Source: Nocardioides sp. YR527
Lineage (GTDB): Bacteria; Actinomycetota; Actinomycetes; Propionibacteriales; Nocardioidaceae
Length of the DNA stretch: 64,000 nucleotides
Reading direction: 5' to 3'
Assembly: GCF_900101045.1 (NCBI RefSeq)
Contig: NZ_FNFN01000004.1
Coordinates: forward strand, 124,001-188,000
Of the stretch, positions 8,737-16,266 are shown piece by piece. Both the position numbers and the translations under genes were made by a program. The number at the start of each line of letters is the position of its first letter. Positions within the stretch are counted from its first letter, which is position 1. The notes beneath the pieces were generated by a model. That model was not told where the DNA came from. It saw only the letters and a list, made by a program, of their open reading frames with translations, and did no database searches.

Positions 8737-10305
8737 GTGTCCTCGAACGCGCGCAAGATACCCGCTGAGGTACTCGCCCACCCTGCCGTGAAGGCACTGA
8801 TCGACCAGGCCAAGCCAACCGGACGGGTCAGTCCCGACCAGGTCCGCCAGGCCAGCGAGGATGCTGCGGTCGAGCCCAGGCACCTCAAGGCACTGCTCGG
8901 TCACCTGAGCACGCTCGGCATCTCGGTGGACCTCGGCACCGCCGTCACCGGCCGTGCCGCGGCGGCGACGACCTCGACCCGCAAGACGACCACGGCCAAG
9001 GCGCCGGCGAAGAAGGCCGCCGCCAAGAAGGCGGCGGCTGAGCCCGCGAAGCCGGCCACCGAGGTCGCGGCGAAGAAGGCCGACGAGCCCCAGCCGAAGA
9101 AGACGACCGAGATCGACGAGGACGGCGAGGAGATCGTCCTCGAGGACGTCGAGGTCGATGTCGACGACATCGAGGACGACGACTCGGACAACGACACCGA
9201 CGAGGAGACCCCGGTCATCCAGCTCGGTCCCGACGGCAAGAAGGTCCTGCCCGACATCCCCGACGAGCAGTTCGAGAAGGATGTCGCCGCCGATCCCACG
9301 ATCAAGGAGGACGAGAAAGAGGCCTCGAAGCAGAGCTTCGTCGTCTCCACCTCCGACGACACCGACGAGCCCGAGCAGACCGTCATGGTCGCCGGCGCGA
9401 CCGCCGACCCGGTCAAGGACTACCTCAAGCAGATCGGCAAGGTCCCGCTGCTCAACGCCGAGATGGAGGTCGAGCTCGCCAAGCGGATCGAGGCTGGTCT
9501 CTTCGCGGAGGAGAAGCTCGGCAAGGGCGGCAAGATCACCCCGAAGATCCTCGACGAGCTCGAGTGGATCGCCGAGGACGGCAAGCGCGCCAAGAACCAC
9601 CTCCTCGAGGCCAACCTCCGACTGGTGGTCTCGCTGGCCAAGCGCTACACCGGCCGCGGCATGCTCTTCCTGGACCTGATCCAGGAGGGCAACCTGGGTC
9701 TGATCCGTGCGGTCGAGAAGTTCGACTACACCAAGGGCTACAAGTTCTCTACGTACGCCACCTGGTGGATCCGTCAGGCGATCACCCGCGCCATGGCCGA
9801 CCAGGCCCGCACCATCCGTATCCCGGTGCACATGGTCGAGGTCATCAACAAGCTCGCGCGCGTCCAGCGCCAGATGCTCCAGGACCTCGGCCGCGAGCCC
9901 ACCCCGGAGGAGCTGGCCAAGGAGCTCGACATGACCCCGGAGAAGGTCATCGAGGTCCAGAAGTACGGCCGCGAGCCGATCTCGCTCCACACCCCGCTGG
10001 GTGAGGACGGCGACTCCGAGTTCGGCGACCTGATCGAGGACTCCGAGGCGATCGTCCCGGCCGACGCGGTCTCCTTCACGCTCCTCCAGGAGCAGCTGCA
10101 CGCGGTGCTCGACACGCTCTCCGAGCGTGAGGCCGGCGTCGTGAGCATGCGTTTCGGCCTGACCGATGGTCAGCCGAAGACTTTAGACGAGATCGGCAAG
10201 GTCTACGGGGTCACCCGCGAGCGAATCCGCCAGATCGAGTCCAAGACGATGTCGAAGCTGCGACACCCGTCCCGATCGCAGGTTCTGCGCGACTATCTCG
10301 ACTGA
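8737..10305 (+). CDS. hrdB: Principal RNA polymerase sigma factor (HrdB/SigA/RpoD)
   Basis: The product is 522 residues. The N-terminal third has a Lys/Ala-rich stretch (repeated [14 protein letters not shown] sequence, about residues 80-115), then a strongly acidic stretch. Conserved regions 1.2 to 4.2 follow: [65 protein letters not shown]-like region 3, and the region 4.2 helix [19 protein letters not shown]. The length and the extra N-terminal domain mark it as the housekeeping factor. GTG at 8737 is preferred over GTG at 8731 because GGAGAG then sits at proper spacing. A terminator follows within 20 bases. Confidence 0.97.
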   Translation: MSSNARKIPAEVLAHPAVKALIDQAKPTGRVSPDQVRQASEDAAVEPRHLKALLGHLSTLGISVDLGTAVTGRAAAATTSTRKTTTAKAPAKKAAAKKAAAEPAKPATEVAAKKADEPQPKKTTEIDEDGEEIVLEDVEVDVDDIEDDDSDNDTDEETPVIQLGPDGKKVLPDIPDEQFEKDVAADPTIKEDEKEASKQSFVVSTSDDTDEPEQTVMVAGATADPVKDYLKQIGKVPLLNAEMEVELAKRIEAGLFAEEKLGKGGKITPKILDELEWIAEDGKRAKNHLLEANLRLVVSLAKRYTGRGMLFLDLIQEGNLGLIRAVEKFDYTKGYKFSTYATWWIRQAITRAMADQARTIRIPVHMVEVINKLARVQRQMLQDLGREPTPEELAKELDMTPEKVIEVQKYGREPISLHTPLGEDGDSEFGDLIEDSEAIVPADAVSFTLLQEQLHAVLDTLSEREAGVVSMRFGLTDGQPKTLDEIGKVYGVTRERIRQIESKTMSKLRHPSRSQVLRDYLD

Positions 10306-10324
10306 ACCTGGCTAAGATCACCCC

Positions 10325-10356
10325 GAACGCCTTCCCGGATCTCTGGGAGGGCGTTC
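10325..10356 (+). terminator. Terminator of the principal sigma gene
   Basis: The stem gaacgcc-ttccc pairs with gggag-ggcgttc around an 8-nt loop, 20 bases after the stop codon, followed by CGCCATTTC. The U-run is weak, as is common in actinobacteria. Confidence 0.8.
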
Positions 10357-10376
10357 GCCATTTCTGCAGACTCGCC

Positions 10377-10397
10377 CGCCACAACTGCAGAGTCGGC
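10377..10397. repeat. Intergenic repeat unit, copy upstream of the amidase gene
   Basis: The 21-mer cgccacaactgcagagtcggc recurs with 19 of 21 matches at 12504-12524, beyond the other end of the amidase gene and in the same orientation. Read on the minus strand it begins GCCGA, like the units in the other palindromes of the window. Confidence 0.75.
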
Positions 10398-10439
10398 TAG
10401 GTTGCACGGGTCGGTTTTCCGCGTCCCGGGAGGTTTCTC

Positions 10440-12413
10440 GTGCCTATGCGTCTCTCACGTCCACACCGGCCGGCTCTGGCCGCGGCCGGAGCACTGCTCG
10501 GCGGTCTGCTCGTCGCGGTGCCGATCACGGCGGTTGCCTCCGCGTCGGAGCCCGACTGGAGCGCCTGCCTGGAGGGCACGACCGACCGAGAGGCGGTCTT
10601 CGATCGGGCAGCCGAGACCAGCGGGGTGCCGGCCGACGTGCTGCTCGCGGTCTCCTACATGGAGTCGCGCTGGGATGCCCACGGGGAGGCGCCGAGCACG
10701 TCCGGCGGCTACGGACCGATGCATCTGACCGACCTGCCGGCCCTGGCGAAGGACACCGAGGCTCATCCCGACCCGCTCGGCAAGGGCGACGGCTCCAACC
10801 AGGCCCGCACCACTCGCCAGCGCGAGGAGTCGGTCAGGCTGGGTGAGGTCGAGACGCTGCGTACGGCCAATGACATCACGGGGATCCCGGTCGCCGATCT
10901 GCGCGAGGACGCGGTCGCCAACATCTGTGGTGGCGCCGCCGTGCTGGCCGACTACCAGGAGGCTGCCGGCGGGGCGGAGAGCCTCGCGGACTGGACTGCG
11001 GCAGTCGGTCGCTACAGCGGAGCCGCCGACGAGGCGACCGCGCTCAAGTTCGCGCGGCAGGTGTTCGCGACGCTGAGCGCGGGGGAGTCGCGTACGACCA
11101 ACGACGGCCACCGGGTCACCCTGGCCGCGAAGCCGGTCACCGCCAGCGAGGAGGCGATCGGACGGCTCGACCTCGCCGAGGCCGCGACGGCGGGGGCGGG
11201 GACGGTCGAGTGCCCGGCGGTGCTCGGATGTGAGTCGCTGCCGGCGCCCTACGAACAGACCGGCGACACGGTGGGCGACTACGGCAACCACGACCTCGGC
11301 AGCCGGCCCGAGGAAGGTTCGGTCGACTACATCGTCATCCACGACACCGAGACCTCCTACGACGGCACCGTGAGGCTGGTCCAGGACCCGACCTACCTCG
11401 GCTGGCACTACACGCTGCGCTCGGTCGACGGCCACGTCGCGCACCACATCCCCGGCAAGGACGTCGGCTGGCACGCCGGCAACTGGTACGTCAACAGCCA
11501 CTCGATCGGGCTGGAGCACGAGGGCTACGCCGCCGACGGCGCGTGGTACACGGAAGCCATGTACCAGACCTCGGCCACCCTGGTCCGCTACCTGGCCGCG
11601 AGCTACGAGGTCCCGCTGGACCGGGCGCACATCATCGGCCACGACCAGGTCCAGGGCGTCGCGCCGGCCAATGTCGCCGGGATGCACTGGGACCCGGGCC
11701 CCTACTGGGACTGGAGCCACTACTTCGACCTGCTGCGGTCGCCGATCAAGCCCGACCGGCACTCACGCAGCGAGATCTGGACGGTCAACCCCGACTTCGA
11801 CACCAACACCGGCAACGTGATGACCGGCTGCACGGAGGCGGGCGTCCCGTGCCCGAGCGACCGGGGCACCAACTTCGTCAACGTCTATGCCGAGCCCTCC
11901 ACCGACGCTCCGCTGCTGCCGGACACCGTCGTCGGCGGCTCCGCCAAGGTCTCCAACTGGGGCCCGCGCCTGGCGGCCGGGCAGAAGGTCGTCGTCAACG
12001 ACCGGACCCGCCCGACGTGGTGGGGGGTCTGGTTCGGCGGCAAGCAGGGCTGGATCCAGAACCCCCGTGACGTACTCCTGCCCTCCGACGGCAAGGTCGT
12101 CACGCCGAAGGCCGGCACCACCGCCAAGATCTACGGGACGGCCTATCCCACGGAGGCGAGCGACTACCCCGCCGGCGTGACGCCGCGGACGATCGCGCCG
12201 CTGCAGTACACCATCCCCGCAGGTCAGAAGTACGTCCTGGCCGACGCCAGGATCCCGACCGACTACTACAAGGCGAACAACTTCAACTGCGCCACCGTCG
12301 ACGGCGTCCCCGACTGCATCGTGATCAGCGGCGAGACGACCTACTACCAGATCTGGTTCAACCATCGGATCGCGTACGTCAAGGCCGACGACGTCACGGT
12401 GACCGACGGCTGA
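10440..12413 (+). CDS. Secreted N-acetylmuramoyl-L-alanine amidase with lysozyme-like N-terminal domain
   Basis: The 657-residue protein starts at GTG behind GGGAGG. A signal peptide (RRP-containing N-region, then ALAAAGALLGGLLVAVPI, cleavage near ASA-SEP) is followed by a transglycosylase-like segment (GVPADVLLAVSYMESRWD). The Amidase_2 core has zinc ligands visible in VIHDTE and MHWDPGPYWDW and the motif HSIGLEHEG. The C-terminal 200 residues resemble SH3-type wall-binding repeats (NVYAEPSTDAPLL; VVVNDRTRPTWWGVWFGGKQ). It should cleave the amide between MurNAc and the stem peptide outside the membrane, in wall turnover or division. It is flanked by copies of an intergenic repeat. Confidence 0.92.
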   Translation: MPMRLSRPHRPALAAAGALLGGLLVAVPITAVASASEPDWSACLEGTTDREAVFDRAAETSGVPADVLLAVSYMESRWDAHGEAPSTSGGYGPMHLTDLPALAKDTEAHPDPLGKGDGSNQARTTRQREESVRLGEVETLRTANDITGIPVADLREDAVANICGGAAVLADYQEAAGGAESLADWTAAVGRYSGAADEATALKFARQVFATLSAGESRTTNDGHRVTLAAKPVTASEEAIGRLDLAEAATAGAGTVECPAVLGCESLPAPYEQTGDTVGDYGNHDLGSRPEEGSVDYIVIHDTETSYDGTVRLVQDPTYLGWHYTLRSVDGHVAHHIPGKDVGWHAGNWYVNSHSIGLEHEGYAADGAWYTEAMYQTSATLVRYLAASYEVPLDRAHIIGHDQVQGVAPANVAGMHWDPGPYWDWSHYFDLLRSPIKPDRHSRSEIWTVNPDFDTNTGNVMTGCTEAGVPCPSDRGTNFVNVYAEPSTDAPLLPDTVVGGSAKVSNWGPRLAAGQKVVVNDRTRPTWWGVWFGGKQGWIQNPRDVLLPSDGKVVTPKAGTTAKIYGTAYPTEASDYPAGVTPRTIAPLQYTIPAGQKYVLADARIPTDYYKANNFNCATVDGVPDCIVISGETTYYQIWFNHRIAYVKADDVTVTDG

Positions 12414-12419
12414 CCCTCG

Positions 12420-12524
12420 GCCGAGACCGCAGAAACGGCGGCCGAGAATGTGGTTGTGGGCGACGAAATTCGAGCTTCGTCGCCCACAACTACATTCTCG
12501 GCTCGCCACAACTGCCGATTCGGC
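12420..12524. repeat. Composite GCCGAG repeat with 27-bp-arm palindrome
   Basis: A 21-nt unit (gccgagaccgcagaaacggcg, by position 12420-12440) is followed by an inverted repeat whose arms, 12441-12467 and 12476-12502, match at 26 of 27 positions around an 8-nt spacer. A further unit, 12504-12524, repeats the element at 10377. The element lies between converging genes (amidase and DUF456) and may end transcription in both directions. Confidence 0.88.
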
Positions 12525-12539
12525 CGGGCGGGGTCGGGG

Positions 12540-13025
12540 TCAGGTGAGGATGAGCCCGACGACCCAGGTGATGGTGGCGAGGGTGGCGGCGATGGCGTCG
12601 ATCAGGATGAACAGGCCCATCGCCTTCAGGGCGGTCCAGGTGGAGGTCCAGGCCTCACCCACGTCACCGCCGTGACGGCGGAGCTCGGCGAGGAAGACGC
12701 CGATGGGGAAGCCGACGAAGACGCCGACGACGGGGATCACGAAGAAGCCGATGATGGCCAGGATCGCGCCGACGATCTGGGTGGACAGCGGCATCCCGGA
12801 GTCCTTGAGGCGCTTGCCGGGGATGGCGTACTTGGTGATCAGCCCGATGGCGATGAAGACGGCTGAGATGCCGAAGATCACCCATCCGGTGGACTCTCCC
12901 AGCCAGATGGCCCAGCCGAGGATCGCGCCGGCGACTAGCAGCGCGCCGCCGGGGAGGACAGGGACGATGATGCCGGCGATGCCGAAGGCGATGACCAGCG
13001 CGACGAGGACTTCGACGAGACTCAC
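12540..13025 (-). CDS. DUF456 family membrane protein
   Basis: The 161-residue protein is almost wholly hydrophobic. Its membrane segments begin VLVALVIAFGIAGIIVPVLP and continue through GWVIFGISAVFIAIGL, AILAIIGFFVIPVVGVFVGF and LFILIDAIAATLATITW. The glycine-rich turns PVLPGG and GVFVGFPIGVFLAE are typical of DUF456, a widespread family of unknown function. Start is GTG at 13025. It lies downstream of the terminator of the DUF7455 gene, so it is probably transcribed on its own. Confidence 0.88.
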   Translation of the reverse strand: MSLVEVLVALVIAFGIAGIIVPVLPGGALLVAGAILGWAIWLGESTGWVIFGISAVFIAIGLITKYAIPGKRLKDSGMPLSTQIVGAILAIIGFFVIPVVGVFVGFPIGVFLAELRRHGGDVGEAWTSTWTALKAMGLFILIDAIAATLATITWVVGLILT

Positions 13026-13060
13026 GGAGCGAACCCTAGCCCTGTGATCCCGCAGACATG

Positions 13061-13095
13061 CCGAAGGCCCGGACCGTCGGGGTCCGGGCCTTCGG
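13061..13095 (-). terminator. Terminator downstream of the DUF7455 gene
   Basis: A strong 15-bp stem (ccgaaggcccggacc and its near complement) closes a short loop 18 bases past the stop of the gene at 13113. No long U-run is present. Confidence 0.85.
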
Positions 13096-13112
13096 GGAGT
13101 AGATGGGTGGGG

Positions 13113-13319
13113 TCAGCTCTTCTCGGTGAGCTTGTGGGTCTCGTCGGTGATCGAGCTCGCGATCTCCTTGAGCTTCTCACCGTGCTCGCGGGCGTGGTGG
13201 GCGCAGAACAGCAGTTCGCCGCCGGAGTGGAGCTCCGCACGTACGTAGGCCTGCGCTCCGCACCGGTCGCAACGGTCCTCGGACGTGAGCGGCGAGCTGG
13301 TGGCAACGGCAGTGGTCAC
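13113..13319 (-). CDS. Small zinc-binding protein of the DUF7455 type
   Basis: The 68-residue product contains CDRCGAQAYVRAEL then GELLFCAHHAREHG, a C-x2-C ... C-x2-H arrangement expected to hold one zinc ion. This short protein is strongly conserved in actinobacteria and is often found near hrdB and parE. Function is unknown. The start is GTG at 13319 with GAGG five bases upstream. It diverges from parE across a 374-bp gap. Confidence 0.85.
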   Translation of the reverse strand: MTTAVATSSPLTSEDRCDRCGAQAYVRAELHSGGELLFCAHHAREHGEKLKEIASSITDETHKLTEKS

Positions 13320-13624
13320 ATCGGCCTCATTTCTGAATCATGATTGCGCCGGGATAACGTACGTGAGTCCAAGAAGATTCCCTGGCCTCTTACCGCGGTC
13401 GCACCTCTAATCCTTGCAGTTGTCGCTCCGGGTTGGGGATCCGGGTCGGACCTACCCCGCGGGACATCGCTGTCCGTGACAGACATTCTTACCTGTCGAC
13501 CGACCATTTCGTGCATCGAAACCCGCAAGTTCCACGTAACGGACCGATCACGACGTACATGTGCCGCCCGATGGCGCATGGCCGGTTGCCGCGTGCCTGC
13601 GTGAGACCCGGGCGTGTCGCACGG

Positions 13625-13630
13625 TAGATT
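13625..13630 (+). promoter_or_regulatory. Candidate -10 element of parE (TAGATT)
   Basis: TAGATT fits the TANNNT -10 consensus and would give a transcript start near 13637, about 55 bases before the proposed ATC start codon. No clear -35 hexamer is seen at 17-18 bp. The TAG inside this hexamer is also the in-frame stop that limits the parE frame upstream. Confidence 0.5.
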
Positions 13631-13680
13631 TCATCCGAGCAACACCCCCCACGCAACACCCCCGCGAACAACGCAGTAAC

Positions 13681-13687
13681 GCAGGAG
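13681..13687 (+). promoter_or_regulatory. Ribosome binding site that decides the parE start (GCAGGAG)
   Basis: GCAGGAG ends six bases before the ATC codon at 13694. It is 54 bases before the only conventional in-frame start codon, TTG at 13742, which has no Shine-Dalgarno sequence of its own. Confidence 0.65.
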
Positions 13688-13693
13688 CCGATC

Positions 13694-15763
13694 ATCTCTG
13701 ACAACACCTACAACGCCGCGCACCTCCTCGTCCTCGAGGGCTTGGAGGCGGTGCGCAAGCGTCCCGGTATGTACATCGGCTCGACCGACACCCGCGGCCT
13801 CATGCACTGCCTGTGGGAGATCATCGACAACGGCGTCGACGAGGCGCTGGCCGGAGTCGCCGGCCACGTCGAGGTGACGATGCACCCCGACGGCTCGGTG
13901 GAGGTCTACGACGACGGCCGCGGTATCCCGACCGACAAGGAGCCCCGCACCGGGCTGCCCGGCGTCGAGGTGGTCGCGACCAAGCTGCACGCGGGCGGCA
14001 AGTTCGGCGGTGGCTCCTACAACGCGACCGGCGGTCTGCACGGTGTCGGCCTCTCGGTCGTCAACGCGCTCTCGAGCCGGATGGACATCGACGTGGACCG
14101 CTCGCCGGCCCAGCAGGGGATGTCGTTCCGCCGTGGTGTGCCCGGTGTGTTCGACGGCGACGGCCCGACGGCCGGCTTCACGCCGCAGAGCGGTCTGACC
14201 CGCAAGGGCAAGCGGGTCGCCAAGGGCAAGACCGGCACCCGGGTCAGGTTCTGGCCGGACCGGCAGATCTTCACCAAGGACGCCCGCTTCGAGCTCGAGG
14301 GGCTGCTCGGCCGGGCCCGGCAGACGAGCTTCATCGTCCCGGGGCTCGAGCTGGTCATCCGCGATCAGTCCGGCACCGGCGCCGAGGGCCCGGTCGAGGA
14401 GAAGTTCCGCCACGACGGCGGCATCGCCGAGTTCGTCGACTTCCTGGCCAAGGACGAGCCGGTCAGCGGCGTACTCCGTCTGCAGGGTTCGGACACCTTC
14501 ACCGAGACCGTGCCGATGCTCGACGACGCGGGCCACATGACCCCGCAGGACGTCGAGCGTGAGCTCGGCGTCGACATCGCGGTGCGGTGGGGCAGCGGCT
14601 ACGACACCGAGATCCGCTCGTTCGTCAACGTGATCGCCACCCCGAAGGGCGGCACCCACGTCAGCGGTTTCGAGAACGCGCTGACCAAGACGTTCAACGA
14701 CGCCATGCGCGCTGCCAAGGTGCTCAAGGTCAACGACAAGGACATCGTCAAGGAGGACGTCCTCGAGGGGCTGACCTCGGTGGTGACGGTGCGCCTGGCC
14801 GAGCCGCAGTTCGAGGGTCAGACCAAGGAGATCCTCGGCACCCCGGCGGCTCGCAGCGTGGTGCGCAAGGTCGTCGCCGCGGAGATGAAGGCGTTCCTCA
14901 CCGAGTCCCGCGGAGCCCAGAAGCAGCAGGCCAAGCTGGTGATGGAGAAGGTGTACGCCGCCTCCAAGACCCGGCTCTCGCTGCGCCAGCAGAAGGAGAA
15001 CCAGCGGCGCAAGAACGCTCTGGAGTCCTCCGCGTTGCCCTCCAAGCTTGCCGACTGCCGCACCACCGACGACCGCGCCGAGCTGTTCATCGTCGAGGGT
15101 GACTCCGCGCTCGGCACCGCCAAGGTGGCCCGCAACTCCGAGTTCCAGGCGCTGCTGCCGATCCGCGGCAAGATCCTCAACGTCCAGAAGGCCTCGGTCG
15201 GCGACATGCTGAAGAACACCGAGTGCTCCTCGATCATCCAGGTCGTGGGGACGGGCACCGGTCGGGGCTTCGACCTGGACGCGGCGCGCTACGGCAAGAT
15301 CATCTTCATGGCCGACGCCGACTCCGACGGCGCCCACATCCGTACGCTGCTGGCGACCCTGTTCTTCAAGTACATGCCCGAGCTGATCGCCGCCGGCAAG
15401 GTCTACACCGCGGTCCCGCCGCTGCACCGGATCGAGATCTCCAACCCCAAGAAGGGGATGGAGAAGTACATCTACACCTACTCCGACCCGGAGCTGCAGC
15501 GGAAGCTCGCCGAGCTGAAGAAGAAGAACGTCAGCTGGAAGGACCCGGTGCAGCGCTATAAGGGTCTGGGTGAGATGGACGCCGACCAGCTGGCCGAGAC
15601 GACCATGGACCCGCGCCACCGGACGCTGCGCCGGCTGACGCTGGACGACGCCGACGAGGCCGCTGCGGTCTTCGACCTGCTGATGGGCTCCGACGTCGCT
15701 CCGCGCAAGGAGTTCATCGTCGCCGGAGGCGGTCAGCTCTCCGAGACCGACCTCGACTTCTAG
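13694..15763 (+). CDS. parE: Topoisomerase IV / gyrase-type subunit B (ParE), probable ATC start
   Basis: The product is 689 residues from ATC at 13694. The conserved actinobacterial opening NTYNAAHLLVLEGLEAVRKR spans the codons before TTG 13742, so that TTG cannot be the true start; no ATG, GTG, TTG or CTG exists in frame between the upstream TAG and 13742. The GHKL ATPase motifs follow (EIIDNGVDEALAG, DDGRGIPTDK, GGLHGVGLSVVN). Next come the transducer, then TOPRIM motifs EGDSALGTAK, PIRGKILNVQKA and DADSDGAHIRTLL. With ParC (51213-53690) it would unlink and relax DNA using ATP. ATC at 13691 or a sequence error are alternatives for the start. Confidence 0.93.
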   Translation: MSDNTYNAAHLLVLEGLEAVRKRPGMYIGSTDTRGLMHCLWEIIDNGVDEALAGVAGHVEVTMHPDGSVEVYDDGRGIPTDKEPRTGLPGVEVVATKLHAGGKFGGGSYNATGGLHGVGLSVVNALSSRMDIDVDRSPAQQGMSFRRGVPGVFDGDGPTAGFTPQSGLTRKGKRVAKGKTGTRVRFWPDRQIFTKDARFELEGLLGRARQTSFIVPGLELVIRDQSGTGAEGPVEEKFRHDGGIAEFVDFLAKDEPVSGVLRLQGSDTFTETVPMLDDAGHMTPQDVERELGVDIAVRWGSGYDTEIRSFVNVIATPKGGTHVSGFENALTKTFNDAMRAAKVLKVNDKDIVKEDVLEGLTSVVTVRLAEPQFEGQTKEILGTPAARSVVRKVVAAEMKAFLTESRGAQKQQAKLVMEKVYAASKTRLSLRQQKENQRRKNALESSALPSKLADCRTTDDRAELFIVEGDSALGTAKVARNSEFQALLPIRGKILNVQKASVGDMLKNTECSSIIQVVGTGTGRGFDLDAARYGKIIFMADADSDGAHIRTLLATLFFKYMPELIAAGKVYTAVPPLHRIEISNPKKGMEKYIYTYSDPELQRKLAELKKKNVSWKDPVQRYKGLGEMDADQLAETTMDPRHRTLRRLTLDDADEAAAVFDLLMGSDVAPRKEFIVAGGGQLSETDLDF

Positions 15764-15771
15764 GCGCCACG

Positions 15772-16182
15772 GTGGATCAGAAGGCAGCACGGACAGCGGC
15801 GACGAAGGCGTTCAAGGCCGGTGGCATGCCGCTGCGCAAAGGCCACCACCGGCTCGGTGACCCGAAGAAGGACGACATCGTCTGGTACGTCGACCTACGC
15901 GCCCAGGGTGCCGGACCGAGCGCCCCGCTGAAGTTCGAGATCGGCTGCTGGGTCGCCGCCCTCGGCCACCCGGAGCCCGAGGGCGGTCCGGTCGACTGTC
16001 CCTTGCTGCTCGACCGGCCGCTGGGTGCGGCCACACCCACCGAGCTGGCCGACGAGGTCGGCGAGCTGGTCGAGCTCGTCGGTCGCCTCGACTCGGTCAG
16101 TGCCCTCGGGGCGGCGCTGACCTCGGGCGAGCTGGGTCGTCCATTGGTCGACCAGTCGCTGCGCACCTTCCTGGAGGAGTAG
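15772..16182 (+). CDS. Hypothetical protein downstream of parE
   Basis: The 136-residue product starts at GTG eight bases after the parE stop, so it is probably cotranscribed. The N-terminal half (FKAGGMPLRKGHHRLGDPKK, then DDIVWYVDL) resembles DUF4304-like proteins, in which a lysine/glycine turn precedes a beta-sheet. That similarity is weak and is my impression only. There is no cysteine cluster, signal peptide or membrane segment. The C-terminal part is a helix rich in Glu and Leu. Function is unknown. Confidence 0.65.
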   Translation: MDQKAARTAATKAFKAGGMPLRKGHHRLGDPKKDDIVWYVDLRAQGAGPSAPLKFEIGCWVAALGHPEPEGGPVDCPLLLDRPLGAATPTELADEVGELVELVGRLDSVSALGAALTSGELGRPLVDQSLRTFLEE

Positions 16183-16266
16183 ACACGTCGCTGACCCGCG
16201 GGTGTCACAGGTCCGAAATGCGGCTTCCTTAGCGTCAGGCTCGCTGTAGCCGACGTTGAGGAGACG

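Larger units (their letters stand above)
13320..13693. other. 374-bp gap between divergent DUF7455 and parE genes
   Basis: No coding region is supported here. The base composition is clearly less G/C-rich than the flanking genes, as in promoter regions. It must hold the leftward promoter for the gene at 13113 and the parE promoter. Near the right end it holds a -10-like hexamer (13625) and a Shine-Dalgarno site (13681). I saw no strong palindrome. Confidence 0.6.

Noticed and set aside
13742..13744. TTG as the start codon of parE
   Set aside because: It would remove the conserved NTYNAAHLLVLEG opening and has no ribosome site at proper distance.
16203..16236. Second ECF41 promoter upstream of the acetamidase gene
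   Set aside because: TGTCACA is present, but the nearest CGTC is 23 bp away instead of 16, so the spacing is wrong.
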